Position numbers and translations under genes: made by a program
Assembly: GCF_021018895.1 (NCBI RefSeq)
Contig: NC_079382.1
Coordinates: forward strand, 15,543,501 to 15,607,500
Direction: 5' to 3'
From: Seriola aureovittata
Lineage: Eukaryota; Chordata; Actinopteri; Carangiformes; Carangidae
Length of the DNA stretch: 64,000 nucleotides
Part shown: piece by piece, positions 48,801 through 59,869 of the stretch
How the letters are laid out: each line of letters opens with the position of its first letter
Numbering within the stretch: the first letter of the stretch is position 1
Notes under the pieces: generated by a model
Database searches by the model: none
Told to the model about the DNA's origin: nothing
The model's input: only the letters and a program-made list of their open reading frames with translations

Positions 48801-51800
48801 ATGAGATGATTGATAAGAAAGGAAAAAGGAAAAACATCAATGGTTACTTACATCAATAAGAATTTTTATCTTTAATCTTTGCTTTTTTTGAGAGATCAGT
48901 TGACCTGTTTAGGTCTTGAACAATTACTTAAATAAAACAATCTGAGTTTTATAGACGCCAGAGGTTGAAGGAAGACACACTAGATGGGTCAGTCGGCTCT
49001 AATGTGAATTCTCTGCACTCATGATATCATTGCTTTGAATTCAAATGAGGTATAATCTCTCCAGTCTTTTCTAACATTTCAATCAAGAGCAAATGTCTTT
49101 GAATATTAGTTTGGTGTTAACTTTGTTCTCACTGCTACAAGGCAATTTTCTGAATACCAATTTGGTCCTTAAACATCTACTTTCATAAGGTTCTCGTGCA
49201 AAATAAACACAATGTGTTACATACAGTATGTATTTGAGATTTCAAAGTAAATGTCATCTCAGGAAATAGTTCATATTTATATTTATGTGGAAAACAGCTG
49301 GTGTGGTTAGCTATGAAACTATATGATGAACCTGTTCTCTCAAGTTGTGACTGGCATCATTTTCACATCATCATCTCTAAAAGGGCAAAACATAAAAAGA
49401 CAACATAACAAGTGCAGTTTGAAAAAGAAAAAGTGTTACGTTAAATATAAATATTCCACAACAATAACCACTGTATTAGAATTAGATGATCTTTGAATCT
49501 CACTGTCAACCAAGACGTTTTGGTTCTTGTTCACTTTGTGGTTGATCATCAAATTCAAACTTGAAGATCATGTGCATCATTTACTACACCTCTAAAATAT
49601 CAACTCTGTAGGAGGTGAGAAAAACAGCCTCTCTAAGTGTAGAAAACACATATTTGAGATACTCCAGGAACAGTCTTGGGCTCCAAGCGGATCTTCTAAA
49701 CCCATTAAAAAGCATGTAATCCTTCAATTTATCAGAGACATGATGTACGAACCAAAATTAGATTGGTTTGGCTGTGGGAAGTCCCTGTCACCCACCCTTT
49801 TTGTGTGTGTCCACTGGCTCAGGGAGGAGGCTTCTTGCTGGGTGTCTGTGGAGCAGAGTCCATTTGTCCTCGGCCTCAGCAGCGAGAATGGAGAGCTGCT
49901 GCTGGAAGAGTGTGTCCAGGTCACCGAGGGCACAAAGACGGGAGACAGACACCTGTTCCTCTTCAGCGACGTAATTGTCTTCGCCAAACTCAAGTAAGTA
50001 ATGTAGATATTAATCTATACTCCAATGTGTAAATAGTGATTATTAGTTATTTCAAGAAAAGTGAGAAGAAAATCAAATATATGAGCAGGGAACAAAACAT
50101 TACCAGTGGAAAAAAACTGAATCGACTGACAGAAAATATAAAAGCAATACAGGGAAATACAGTTATAATGCTGAAGTTGGTATTTCAGTAACTGTCTGCT
50201 GAAAAAATGACACATATTTGTACAGTTGGAATGGGAGAGTGAAAGAGGAAGTAAAAATAAAATGTATATTTTTACTGCACATTCGGGCTTTTAGGGAATC
50301 TCCCAGCACACAGTCTGTTTGTGTTAGGTCACTCTGACTTCAAAAGAGAAATTATGGTGGTTCCCTTTGAGCAGAGTCACATGAGGGGAAACTCAAACTG
50401 TTGAAATGTGTTTATCTCAGAAAGTAATTTCAAAACAACTTAAACTGAAGTTCTGTTGCCATTAAACAAGACAAATTAATATGAACAAGCTTGAAGTTGA
50501 AGCTCAGCCTAGTCAGATTCAAGCTGTTTGTCAAAGCCGGTGGAAGTTTTATAGCTTGTGAGTGGGAGTCGTCACACTCATCTCTGTACCACAACCTGCC
50601 CACGGTTCCAGTAGCTAGCACAACTGGGACTATACAATACAATACAGTAAACACATGTTCGAGTCTTTTGAGTCTTTGTATATGATCATTCATTACTTCC
50701 AAAAATGAGTGTGTATGTTACTATTTAGTGTACAGGCTGTTGTCGAGAAACATTTAAAAGGCACCACGTTTTTTTGTATATCAAGTTTCAGTTTATTAAG
50801 ATTTCTTAGTTCTGGAAAAATACTTTTCCCAAACCAGGATTATCAACCAGAGCTCTAGAAGACACAGAAAAACACCAGGGGAGTGTGATAACTTGAAGTA
50901 CAAACTGGTGCGGGAAAAAGCACCAGAAAATCACAATATCAGTGATAACAGACAGCTCTAGAAAAGTAGGTCAGCCTTTTGGGAAATTCACTGAGATTTT
51001 AATGACAAAATTGATTCCACTGTCTTGTCTGTACAATAAATATGAAGCTACAGCCAGCACCCGGTTAGCTTAGCTTAGCATAAGGACTAGAAGCAGTGGC
51101 AAACAGCTAGCTCTCCAAAGTTTAAAAATATGCCTATCAACCTCAATAATTAGCACCTTGTATGTTGTTTGTTTAATCAGCACAAAAACAGAAATGTAAA
51201 GTATAATAAACAGATCTACCTCTAAAGCTAACCGATTATCATTTTGTATCTCTTTTTTTTTATCTATAGGCTACACAAATTACAGAATTGTAAAGGCCAT
51301 AAAGTCTAGTCTTGAAATGGTGGTGGTGGTATTAATATTTTTGAGAGAGCAGGGGCTAAATGTTTCCCCCTGCTTCCAGTCTTTATGCTAAGCTAGGCTA
51401 AATTCAACCTGAGTCCGGCCCAGTACAACACACAGATGCTCTCATCTTACTCTCAAAAATAACTCAAATAAATGTATTTTCCAAAATGTTGATGTTCAAG
51501 GCAGTCGGTATTACCTAATCTTGACATTATGCTGGTATAATGGTAAATGGTACATATAGTATTCCTAAATAACTGTATCTTTAGTTCAATAGCACCTGAA
51601 TAGTAATAATAATTGACTTAGGGCCAATTTACAGACAGGTAGAAGCCTACTCCAGCATTTGAGTATTAGCTGTAATCTGGAAAATATAACAAAGCTATCA
51701 ATAATTTCCTGGTTCTACGTAAACCATGTGAACATAAACAATCCAGACTGGGTCATTTGGGGCCCTCTGTCGTTCGTATTGTTCAGTTCATAGCCCCAGT

Positions 51801-54800
51801 GTGTTAGTTCATCCATGGTTATTTCTCACAGCTATAGTCTATATTATGTCTCCCCTCTGCGTCCCTTGTCTATTTCTGTACCATAACACCTCCTGAATCC
51901 CCAACATCATTCTGTCTTCATCCCTCTATGGCCCCCATTTCTTTTCTCCTCCAATCTATCAGCGCCCCAGGATACAGTCAGCATGCCTCTGCTGCAAACA
52001 CGCAGAGGTCAGTGGGGTCACCATCAAATGCTGTTAAAACCTGAAGTGTGGCTTTATGGAGGTGTGGCGGGAAAAGATGCATTCTCCTTACTTACTTTAC
52101 GTCACCTTTTGTGAAAGTTGTTTTTGAGCCACTAATGAAAGCATTCTTCCAGACTCCTCTGCCACCTCTGTCAGGGCCCACTGCCCAGGAGACAAAGAGC
52201 AAGGTGTTTGCCTCTTTATCCTTGACAATCAATATTAGCATTACAAGCTTTTGTTGCTTGTTTCATGATGTTTTCATGAGCAGAAATAGTTTTCAATTCC
52301 AGTGTAAGGGGGAGTTGTTGAGTATGTGTAGATCATTTCTTTCCATTAGATAGTTCTTACAAACTTTTTCACAAATAGGAAAGTCAGGTTTTTATGACTG
52401 TATCACAAAATCAATAATATTTTTTTAGAGGGGGGAAAAAATCAGTTACTGACAAAAATTTATGGAACTGAAACCATGAATTTAATATTGAAAAAAGGCA
52501 GTAAGAGGTGGAGACAGTAAAGGACTATTTAAGGGATCACTGCTTTTCCTTTTGCTTCTTTTTAACAGGTCGACTGCCAGCTACCGCCTGAAGCACCGAG
52601 TGCGCCTCGAGGACATCTGGCTGTACGGCTTTGAAGATGAAGTGGAGGAAGAGGAGGGAACGACAATGGATATTGACCTCCGGGTGTCCCTCGTGTTGGC
52701 CTGGGCTCTCACTGTTTGTTTGGTGTGTTTTCGGTGAGCGGTCTCACAGCAGATGACTCACATACATACAGCAACACATAATGTGTATTGATTCACTTGT
52801 GCTTACATGCTTGGATACACACTGAGGCATGATCATGCATATATATGTGTGGCTGGGATGCTCTTCAGATGATTAGTATCTTTCCTCTTATGCCCTACTC
52901 ATGCTGTCAACAGGAATACTATACACCAGAATCTAAATTAAACCCTTGAAGATGTAACGATAAAGAGATTTCAATTTAAATGAATGGTTTACCATTTTTG
53001 GGAGATTCATTTATTAGTAGGTCAGGGTCATTTTTTTCACAGTTTGGAGGATGATTTATGATTTTAATCAGTTTCAGCACAACTGAAGCTGTATAGTCTG
53101 CACACTGATTCACCTTCCAGCTGTTTTTTTTTTTGATGTTACTCTGATATCTGCAGCTGGCTACAGAAGGCTAGCATCTCTCGTTGGTATTTATTCGCGC
53201 CACGGTTTAAAGGACTGAGGGTTTTGACCTGAAATAACCTTAGTTCAATTTTCATCAGGCCAGCTGTGTCCAGTCTTTATGCTAAGCTAAGCTAACTGGC
53301 TGCTGGCTGTAGAATAAGGATAGAAATGAGAGGGGTATCAATCTACTCATCAAACTCTCAACAAGCTAATAACAAAAAGATTCCTTTAAAATAACAATTT
53401 GAAAGTTTTGCTGTTGCTACATAGGCAATGTTAGCATTAACAGCTGTTTACTTACCAGTCCAGAAGAAATGTTACGAGTTCAGCATTAAACTTCATTTCT
53501 TTACTCTCCAAGCGCTGTCTCCAGTGGTGGAAAGCAATGCCAATGTTAACGCTTGTCTTTATCACATCTTTCCTTCTACTGAAGTTAGCATGCTAACCAG
53601 CTAGCCTGTAGCCTCCAATTCACAAATGTTGTAAATGGTCATTTGTGGGCCTTCACAAAAAATAGGGGAAGCAGCAAAGAGAAAGTCCTCACAGCAGCAT
53701 CACAAGACAAGTGGTGGCGAAATAGGAAATGCGAAGTTGGCTGTCGAAAAAGTCTTCATGTGATGGGATTTACCTCAGCTGTCTTTATCTAGAAAGACTG
53801 GATTTACAGTAAGATAAAAGGAGAAATGGTCTCGTACTTGTCGAAATGAAAAATTGCATGTTATTCTTCTCTACAGTATGTGACATGTCATCAAAGGCAC
53901 CAAATGGCACTAGATAGGAAATGGTATATATTTGACAGTCATTTTGTGTTAATCATCGACACCCACATTTCTTGCAAAGTATTAAAAACCATGAAGGTTT
54001 TTCTCAAACGTTATTGTATTCCAAGAAGATGATGAATCCCTCGGTTGGTTTTGAGTTGTTTTATCTGAAAATGAGATGCCACTTTCTGATTGGTTGTTTG
54101 GCTCTGGTAATGATTTGGTGTGTTAAAGTTTCATTCCTTCTCACTCACATGAAGGTGATCATGGAGCCTATGAGAAACCATGTGCTTGTTGACGCTTTTG
54201 TTGTCACCCGTTTGACACTTCAAGGTGCAAGGCATTAATGAGGCCACAGCATATTGCAAATTATAAAAAAGGTTAAGTCCTACAGGTGTATACGTAAGCA
54301 CGCGTGATGCACTCTGTTGTCGTCTTTGTCATGTTTCCACTGGTGGACACTAAGCCACAGCATACCTAGACTAGGAGGAAGTGGAAGGTGTCTGTACGGG
54401 GGCCCGCCGTGACGCTGCTTCCTGTTCCAATGACTGAGTTACACTTTCCAACAGAGTTGTTAAAAGAGAGCGTGGTTGCTCAGTTGTCTCATTCCTCCCA
54501 CTGTCTCTGCTGGCCTGTTTGATTCTCACTGTGGATTAGTAACTCATACCATGCTGTTATTTTGCCTGCAGTTCGCCTGAGGTGAAAGAACGCTGGTTAG
54601 ATACTCTTCACAGGTAAGAAACAATATCACTATTTATGTCATTGTTTACACCAACAAATCATCATAAATAATCTTTCAGTCCCGGTAGGAGCTGGACATT
54701 ACTTAACCTAGATTTGTTTTTGTTTGGCACAGTAATCCTGCACAAATTCTGATCAGCATGAACTTTAAGTTATGTTTAAAGGATTTTAGACAAATTATGC

Positions 54801-57800
54801 TTTAATCCTTAATTTTAGATAACGTAAGGTTGATAACATCAAGATAGCATCGTTAGACAATAGTGACTTCTCGTAACTTTGTGGCTGTTACTAGGTTGAT
54901 ACACAGTGACTTCAAACAACAGTGCTTATGTAAAATCAAAATGACTAAAGACTAAGAAATGTGAATACCCAAGGAGGGTTTAGGGTTGTGTTGACAAAGT
55001 AAATGTATTATATGATGTTTTTTTTTCTTATCACAGAAAGATTAAAGACGCAAAAGAGAGGGCTGGTTGTGCTTTTTCACCTCCAGACGTCCTCATGAAG
55101 GTTTTGAGTGGAAGCATTGCAGTAAGTCTCTAACCCTGCTCACGCTGGCATGTCCAATAGAAAAACAAAATATATTTAAAAAAAAAAAAAAGAAAGAGCT
55201 ATTACTAAATAAGATCTCTCACTGTCTCTCATTTCTCTCTTTTAGACTAAAACTCTAACAGGAGGTGGCATGGAGCAAATCATCGAGTTTCCATTTGATG
55301 TGAGTAAAGTTCCACTGGCTTCTTGAGATTGAGAGTGTTCATGTTGGCAAAAGACACCTGCGCCTTTCCACACATGTTGAAAGGAGGCAGCTTTTGGAGG
55401 ATATATGCACCTTTTGAAAAGCACATTGCTGCAAATTATACAGTTAAATTGCATAGTTCACAAGTCTACACAATTATGTTAAGAAAGGGATCTTATACTT
55501 AAGGACAATAAGTAATGGTGAATCTGGTTGATCTCTGGCTGCTATCAGTGTGTTTTGTAGTCATTATAACCCTCTGAGTCGATCAGTTGTTGGTTGGCAT
55601 AAAGAGCTAGGGTGTGTGGTTCATGGCAGTTGAGAAAAAAGAAGCAAAAACACAACCCCTTCCGACTTTCCTCTTCTTTGCATGCTCATGTCCCTCTTGC
55701 ATAAGCATAACCACATCGCTTTTTGTTTATTTTGTTTCCAGGGCGATGCAAAGATTGCGAAGCAGTTGAATAACCAAGAGGACAAGCAGACACAGCCCAC
55801 TGGTGAGTTTGACAGTCAGCTTTGTTGGAGGGAGGGCCTCATTAGTGGGGCCATTTTTGGAGATGAGACTAAAGAGAAGAACCGCAGGCACAGAAAAAAG
55901 GAAATCTCACTACTGATAAGAGTGAGCAAAGTGACAAAGTGGCACTGGGGCTTTTGACTCGTGCACATCTGGTCTTGTTCTGCAATGTCGCACAAATACA
56001 AAATCGTTCAATAAAAAATGTTGAATCAGCTGATGGATAAAACATTTTTGCTTCCATCAGAAAAAAAGTGGAACCAAGTGGTGAAGAGGCTCAGAAAGGG
56101 CTCTAGTTTCATCAACAAAGGAAGCCGATCAGAAACAGACGCCAAGACGCAGCTGTTTGGACAGCCCCTCCGCAAGATATGCCCAGACGACTGCTCACTT
56201 CCCAAACCAGTCATGGTAAGTTGCCTTTCAAATTCAAATGTCAGATTTAATGTCAGATCGTTTCCGTCTGCCTTCCTGTCAAGTTGCTATTTGCAAGACC
56301 AAGAACAAAACTTCTTACATCCAGAATCAAGTGTGATTTTCTTGTTCCTAGAGTTATGTCACTGCTTTGGTAGAATGTGCTCTTATTTAAGCAATATAGC
56401 TACTGAAGGCTGAATGTAGGACAGCCTGTTAAGACAGATGCAATTCTTCTGTGAGCATGAATAATAAACACGTACCTGCTTAGCTGAGTTCTCCGAATTT
56501 TTTTAATGACAACAGGAAACTCTGCGAGTGTGTCTGAGGTGCATGTTGTTTAGTCTCCAATCAAAATCCGCTCAGCACACACACACACACACACCTACAC
56601 AGAGCCTTTTTTTTCTTTACAATGAAAATCTAACCTTTCCTCTCACCAGGAGTTGCTGGTGTTGCTGAGGAAGAGAGGCCCGTCCACAGAGGGAGTGTTT
56701 CGGAAGGCGTGCAACAACAAGAACATGAAGGACATCAGAGAGCAGCTCAATAGCGGCGTGGAGGTGGACATGGAGGGCCAGCCGGTGTTTCTGCTCATCG
56801 GGCTTCTCAAAGTACGTTCCCACACCTGCTCTTTGTGATCACCTCCTAAATATATCAGAATATGTTAAAGCAGTGTTCACTGCATCTTACGACTAGTGTC
56901 CTATTAATATTAAAAGTATATGATAACCACTACTACTACAACATGACTACAACTGATTCACCTACTATGTTACTATGACCATTCCCACTACTAGTACCAC
57001 AACCACAACAACTACTGCCATACTACCACTGCTGCAGCTGCTGCTACAGTATCTTTAACTGAAGAGCAACAATAACAATGTAGAAATACACTGTTACAAG
57101 TAAAATTCAAGATTTTACTAAATACTACAAGCATTAGCATTGAAATATGCTTAAAGTACCAAAAGTAAAAGTACTCCCTCAGCAGAATGGCCTATGTGAG
57201 AATAATATATGTAATACCAAAGAATCACTTACATGTTACATGCTAATTATAACAAATCTATGCTAATACAACATAATTTATTTGCTGGTTATATTTTCTA
57301 TTATTCATAATCTTAATCTGCAATGTAACTAGAAACTAAAGCTGTTAAAACATGTGATGGAATGGAAGTATTGAATAAAACAAAATGGAAATACTTAAGT
57401 AAAAGTTCCTCAAAACTGTACTCAAACATAGTACTTGATTAACTGCACTTGACACCACAGTTAAGTGTCACACCCAGTTATTTCTATTACTCATCACATC
57501 TCAATATTGTCCCTCTCTTGTTTATTGCAGAGTTTTCTGAAGGAACTTCCTGGCAGCCTGCTGGTGTCTGAACTTTATGACAGCTGGATGACGGCTCTGG
57601 GTAATGAGGACACTCAGCAGAGAGCTCTGGAAATCAGAAAGTAAGTAATCAATACCTGCTAATGAGTCTAGAAAGCGCCATTCACCTGCAACTCTCACCC
57701 TCAGCTTGTATTTATTTTTGACATTTATACATAGAGGGAGATGATATGATTCTGTGGTCAGTATGAAATAGATGGGTTTTTTGAGTGGAGTTTTGCAGAG

Positions 57801-59869
57801 AATCCCCTTTCCTCCACCAGTGGTCGGAACACAAACACTTCTCTTTTTTTAATCTGTCTTCTGTTTTTAAAAAAAGGAAGAAAGAAAAAAAAGGCCGCCA
57901 AGCTAATTTTTCTGTTCTCTTTTTTCTCCCTTCCCCTTTTTGCTACCTGACAATCAGGGTGGTGGACATGCTCCCGGTGCACAACAGACTCCTCCTGCAG
58001 CATCTATTCTGCGTCCTCCATCACGTCCTTGAGAGAGCTGACATCAACAAGATGGACGCCTACAACCTTGCGGTGTGCATCGCCCCCACGCTGCTGCAGT
58101 TGGACGGCACCCCGCTGGATGAGCAGAAGGAAAAGATGGAGAAGGTAGAAAGTCTTGTTATGAGTAAACTTTCACATTTTTGGTGCTTTGAAGCTTTGTG
58201 GTTCACAGTGCAGAAAACCTCAAAAGGTTTCATAAGTAAAAGGTGTACTGGCACACAGTTTTGTTTGCTGTTTGTTTAGTTAGGTGCTACTAAAAAAAAC
58301 AAGCTATGTGAAGTGCTGAGCTGCGTCTGGAGTGTGTCCACGCTGAATGTCAGCTTTGATTTTCTGAAATCTTTCTTTATCTAATTCTCAGTTTCAGTTT
58401 TCAATATTTATTATAATATGTAATTTAATTTGACCTATTGTTTTTGTTTTCTGATTTTCTGCAGGTCACAGAGCTGACTCAGTTCCTGATCAAGCACTGT
58501 GAGCTACTTGGAGAAAATATCCCAAACCTGCTCGATACTGATGAAGGTACATTTACACGTCACTCAAATTTCTCTTGTTATCTCCTTTTAGGGAGACGAT
58601 AGGGAGTTATTATCTGCCTTTAAGGGAGGGCGGAGTTATTATCTCGCCTTTAGTGAGATCCTAATCATGTCTTCCTTTTCTCACTCTGCAGACTCCCTGT
58701 CCTCCCAGCATCACGACTCTGCGTATGATAGCACAGACCCAGACGGAGATGGGGAGGCAGGGGAGAGTACCAGCTCCACACATGGAGGCTGTGGCTCATC
58801 CTCCTCTCTCAGTCCCTGCACCACCACCTCTTCTTCCTCTTCTTGGGCGTCTGATACTGGCTTCAACCCAATGGTACCGTTCATCCGTCGCTGCTCTGAG
58901 CCCATCATCCTCATCTCGCCTGATCTTGAGAACCTGTGTGGCCACGCCAGGAGCCACGAGGACTGCTCCGTGGACAGGGGGGACTTTGAGAAGCAGTCTC
59001 TGAAAAAACCCATATCCGATGACTCTTTCTTGTTCAGGGGACAAGGGGGACCCAGGCCAGTTCTGTCTTTTCCAAAACTGAGCAGCAGCACCAACATGGA
59101 CCCACTGCCCGACATGGACGGTAATCGTGTGAAGGGCTGCTCATGCTCTTCTCTAGAGAGCGCAGCCTCAAACCAGTCGGAGGGCTCTGTTTTCACCAGT
59201 TCCCCAGTGGGGTCACCAGCCTGCCCCAGGAGAGAAAACACCACCAACCACCCTTCAGTGGCTGCAAAGGGTCTACAGGACATTGCCAGGCCAAATTCAG
59301 ATGAGAAGAAGCGTTCACAGTCCATGAGAATAACCACTAAAGTCCTAATGAGGACCAGGAGTTTAGGAGCCTTCAGCAGGAACAGCCTGAAGAAAGACTC
59401 TCAGACAATCACTCCTTGTGAAACTCTCCAGGAGGACTCTCAGAGTGAAGCAGATTCACCAGCTGAGATTCTGCAAAGACCGCGCCCTCTGTCGGCCATT
59501 GAGGTATTTAAACAGGTGGACAGCAAGCTGCCCTGCAGGCCTCCATCATACCAGCAGGCAGTACAGTACAAGGTGGGTCTCCCTCCACAGTATGGAGCAA
59601 TGACTGTACGAGACGCCACAGAGCTGAAGAGGAGATCCCGCCCATCCTCTGTAAATTATGACTTCCCACATCCCTGCTCTGTCACTCAGAACATGGACAG
59701 TTTTGCTCAAGCGGCACAGGACAGTGACAACGTTGTGGAGCGGCGGCAGCCTTTCCGCCAGAGAGCCATGTCTGAGTCTGTGTCTGCCGGCCGTCCAGAG
59801 ACCCTGTCACGGAGATGTAGCCAGCCTGTGTTTGAGGAGTTTTCTTACGCCAAGGAGTCTTGCGTTTGA
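38178..59869 (+). CDS. RhoGAP with ARHGAP20-like N-terminus and TAGAP-like C-terminus, 14 exons
   Basis: GTPase-activating protein for Rho-family GTPases, 870 residues. Exons: 38178-38252, 44125-44210, 49823-49993, 52569-52733, 54572-54613, 55037-55121, 55246-55299, 55742-55802, 56061-56215, 56650-56811, 57531-57640, 57958-58144, 58465-58546, 58692-59869; every junction is GT-AG and phases agree. The start is inferred: agcATGg is a good context and exon 1 is in phase, but it is the least certain exon. Order: QRRRSAPSLVFGKAL (about 33-47) as in ARHGAP20; PH domain about 68-180 with GDRHLFLFSDVIVFAKLK and SPEVKERWLDTL; a shortened RA-like piece about 193-226; RhoGAP about 278-470 with LFGQPL, GPSTEGVFRKA (arginine finger R316) and NLAVCIAPTLL; then a Ser-rich disordered tail. 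The tail shows HDSAYDSTDPD, PPSY (762-765) and the ending RRCSQPVF...YAKESCV, all matching mammalian TAGAP. Mammalian TAGAP lacks the PH domain. It could be annotated as tagap or as an ARHGAP20-like gene. Confidence 0.9.
39794..39888. repeat. (GT)n microsatellite, about 47 units
   Basis: Almost pure GT with one TATG interruption near the 3' end. It lies in intron 1 of the RhoGAP gene. The His-Thr-rich minus-strand frame is a shadow. Confidence 0.95.
39985..40360 (+). repeat. Dispersed repeat family C, copy 1
   Basis: Contains 'aactattggatggattgtca', 'ttgtacagacattcacagtc', 'agaggatgagtcctaatgac', 'gtagcgccgtcatcaggtca' and 'agccactagcatgtctgtag'. The recurrent phrases identify a common fish interspersed repeat. 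Partial copies are at 46.4 kb and, inverted, at 62.0 kb. Confidence 0.65.
41480..41560. repeat. Tandem AT-rich repeat (ATTTATTG-based)
   Basis: Repeats of 'tgtaatcatttattg' with 'tatattgtaatcatttattg', about 30-bp period and two to three imperfect copies, in RhoGAP intron 1. Confidence 0.7.
44037..44096. repeat. Degenerate (GATA)/(GATG)n tract
   Basis: 'tagatagatacagatggatg' then further GATA/GATG words. It ends about 30 bases before exon 2 of the RhoGAP gene. Confidence 0.75.
44733..45030. mobile_element. Non-autonomous DNA-transposon remnant (hAT-like)
   Basis: The left end 'gcagcagttccaaacgtgag' and the right end 'gaggtttgagaacctctggg' are diverged inverted repeats of the 'cagtggttcccaaact' type common in fish hAT-like remnants. 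No transposase frame. It lies in RhoGAP intron 2. Confidence 0.45.
45181..45250. repeat. AT-rich palindromic tract
   Basis: Alternating TA runs either side of 'ctataataagggtatataat', able to form hairpins. Simple-sequence DNA in RhoGAP intron 2. Confidence 0.8.
46083..46372. mobile_element. Dispersed hAT-like remnant
   Basis: Opens with 'gtttccaaacttattggctt' and 'gtgactcctcacaagtacaa' and closes with 'cttgtgacccttcataggtt' and 'aacctttgagtttgaaacca', which looks like inverted ends of a 'cccaaacttttggcttgtga' repeat. No coding content. Confidence 0.45.
46395..46560 (+). repeat. Dispersed repeat family C, copy 2 (internal part)
   Basis: Carries 'tttgtccagtacttaagttt', 'atgaccaaatacctta', 'gtgctaattatcaaatgtta' and 'ctaaactaagatggtgaaca', matching the middle of the family seen at 40.0 kb. 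Confidence 0.55.
47480..47625. mobile_element. Palindromic element family A, partial copy 3
   Basis: Has 'ttctcctctgagtcttggca' followed by 'agaaagtgaataagtatatt', the right terminal repeat of the family. The left half is missing or too diverged to recognise. Confidence 0.5.
48745..48965. repeat. Dispersed repeat ('ccagtaattcccaatctggg')
   Basis: Begins with the 'agaccagtaattcccaatct' phrase typical of fish hAT-like or related interspersed repeats and runs on through 'attcatgagatgattgataa' to about 48.96 kb. A similar 'catgagatgattaatag' stretch occurs near 21.5 kb. Confidence 0.45.
50970..51495. mobile_element. Palindromic element family A, longest copy 4
   Basis: Left: 'cttttgggaaattcactgag', 'aatatgaagctacagccagc', 'ggttagcttagcttagcata'. 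Right: 'ccagtctttatgctaagcta' and 'actctcaaaaataactcaaa' ending 'tattttccaaaatgttga', the inverse of the left end. It lies in RhoGAP intron 3. No open frame of note. Confidence 0.65.
53265..53390. mobile_element. Palindromic element family A, right-half copy 5
   Basis: 'gtccagtctttatgctaagc', 'taagctaactggctgctggc', 'gtatcaatctactcatcaaa' and 'ctctcaacaagctaataac' match the right half of the family. The left half is absent. Confidence 0.6.
56925..57060. repeat. Degenerate ACT/ACC trinucleotide tract
   Basis: Long run of interrupted ACT, ACC, AAC and GCT triplets in RhoGAP intron 10, an old microsatellite. Not coding: it lies between two well-defined exons. Confidence 0.75.
58578..58663. repeat. 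29-bp minisatellite, three copies, filling the last intron
   Basis: Units start at 58578, 58607 and 58636 and share 'ttattatct(c)gccttta' and 'ggga..gg.gg' segments. They take up 86 of the 145 bases of the last intron. The remaining 3' part keeps a branch-like ctaatc, a pyrimidine tract and the acceptor. Confidence 0.8.

Noticed and set aside
52616..52737. Hydrophobic stretch SLVLAWALTVCLVCF as a membrane segment
   Set aside because: It aligns with a PH-domain strand region (VLGWPTVNFVATF in ARHGAP20) and is followed in frame by the PH C-terminal helix, so it is more likely a beta strand.
58711..59337. 208-codon minus-strand frame
   Set aside because: Antisense shadow of the large last RhoGAP exon, whose plus frame continues in phase from 13 other exons and matches TAGAP.
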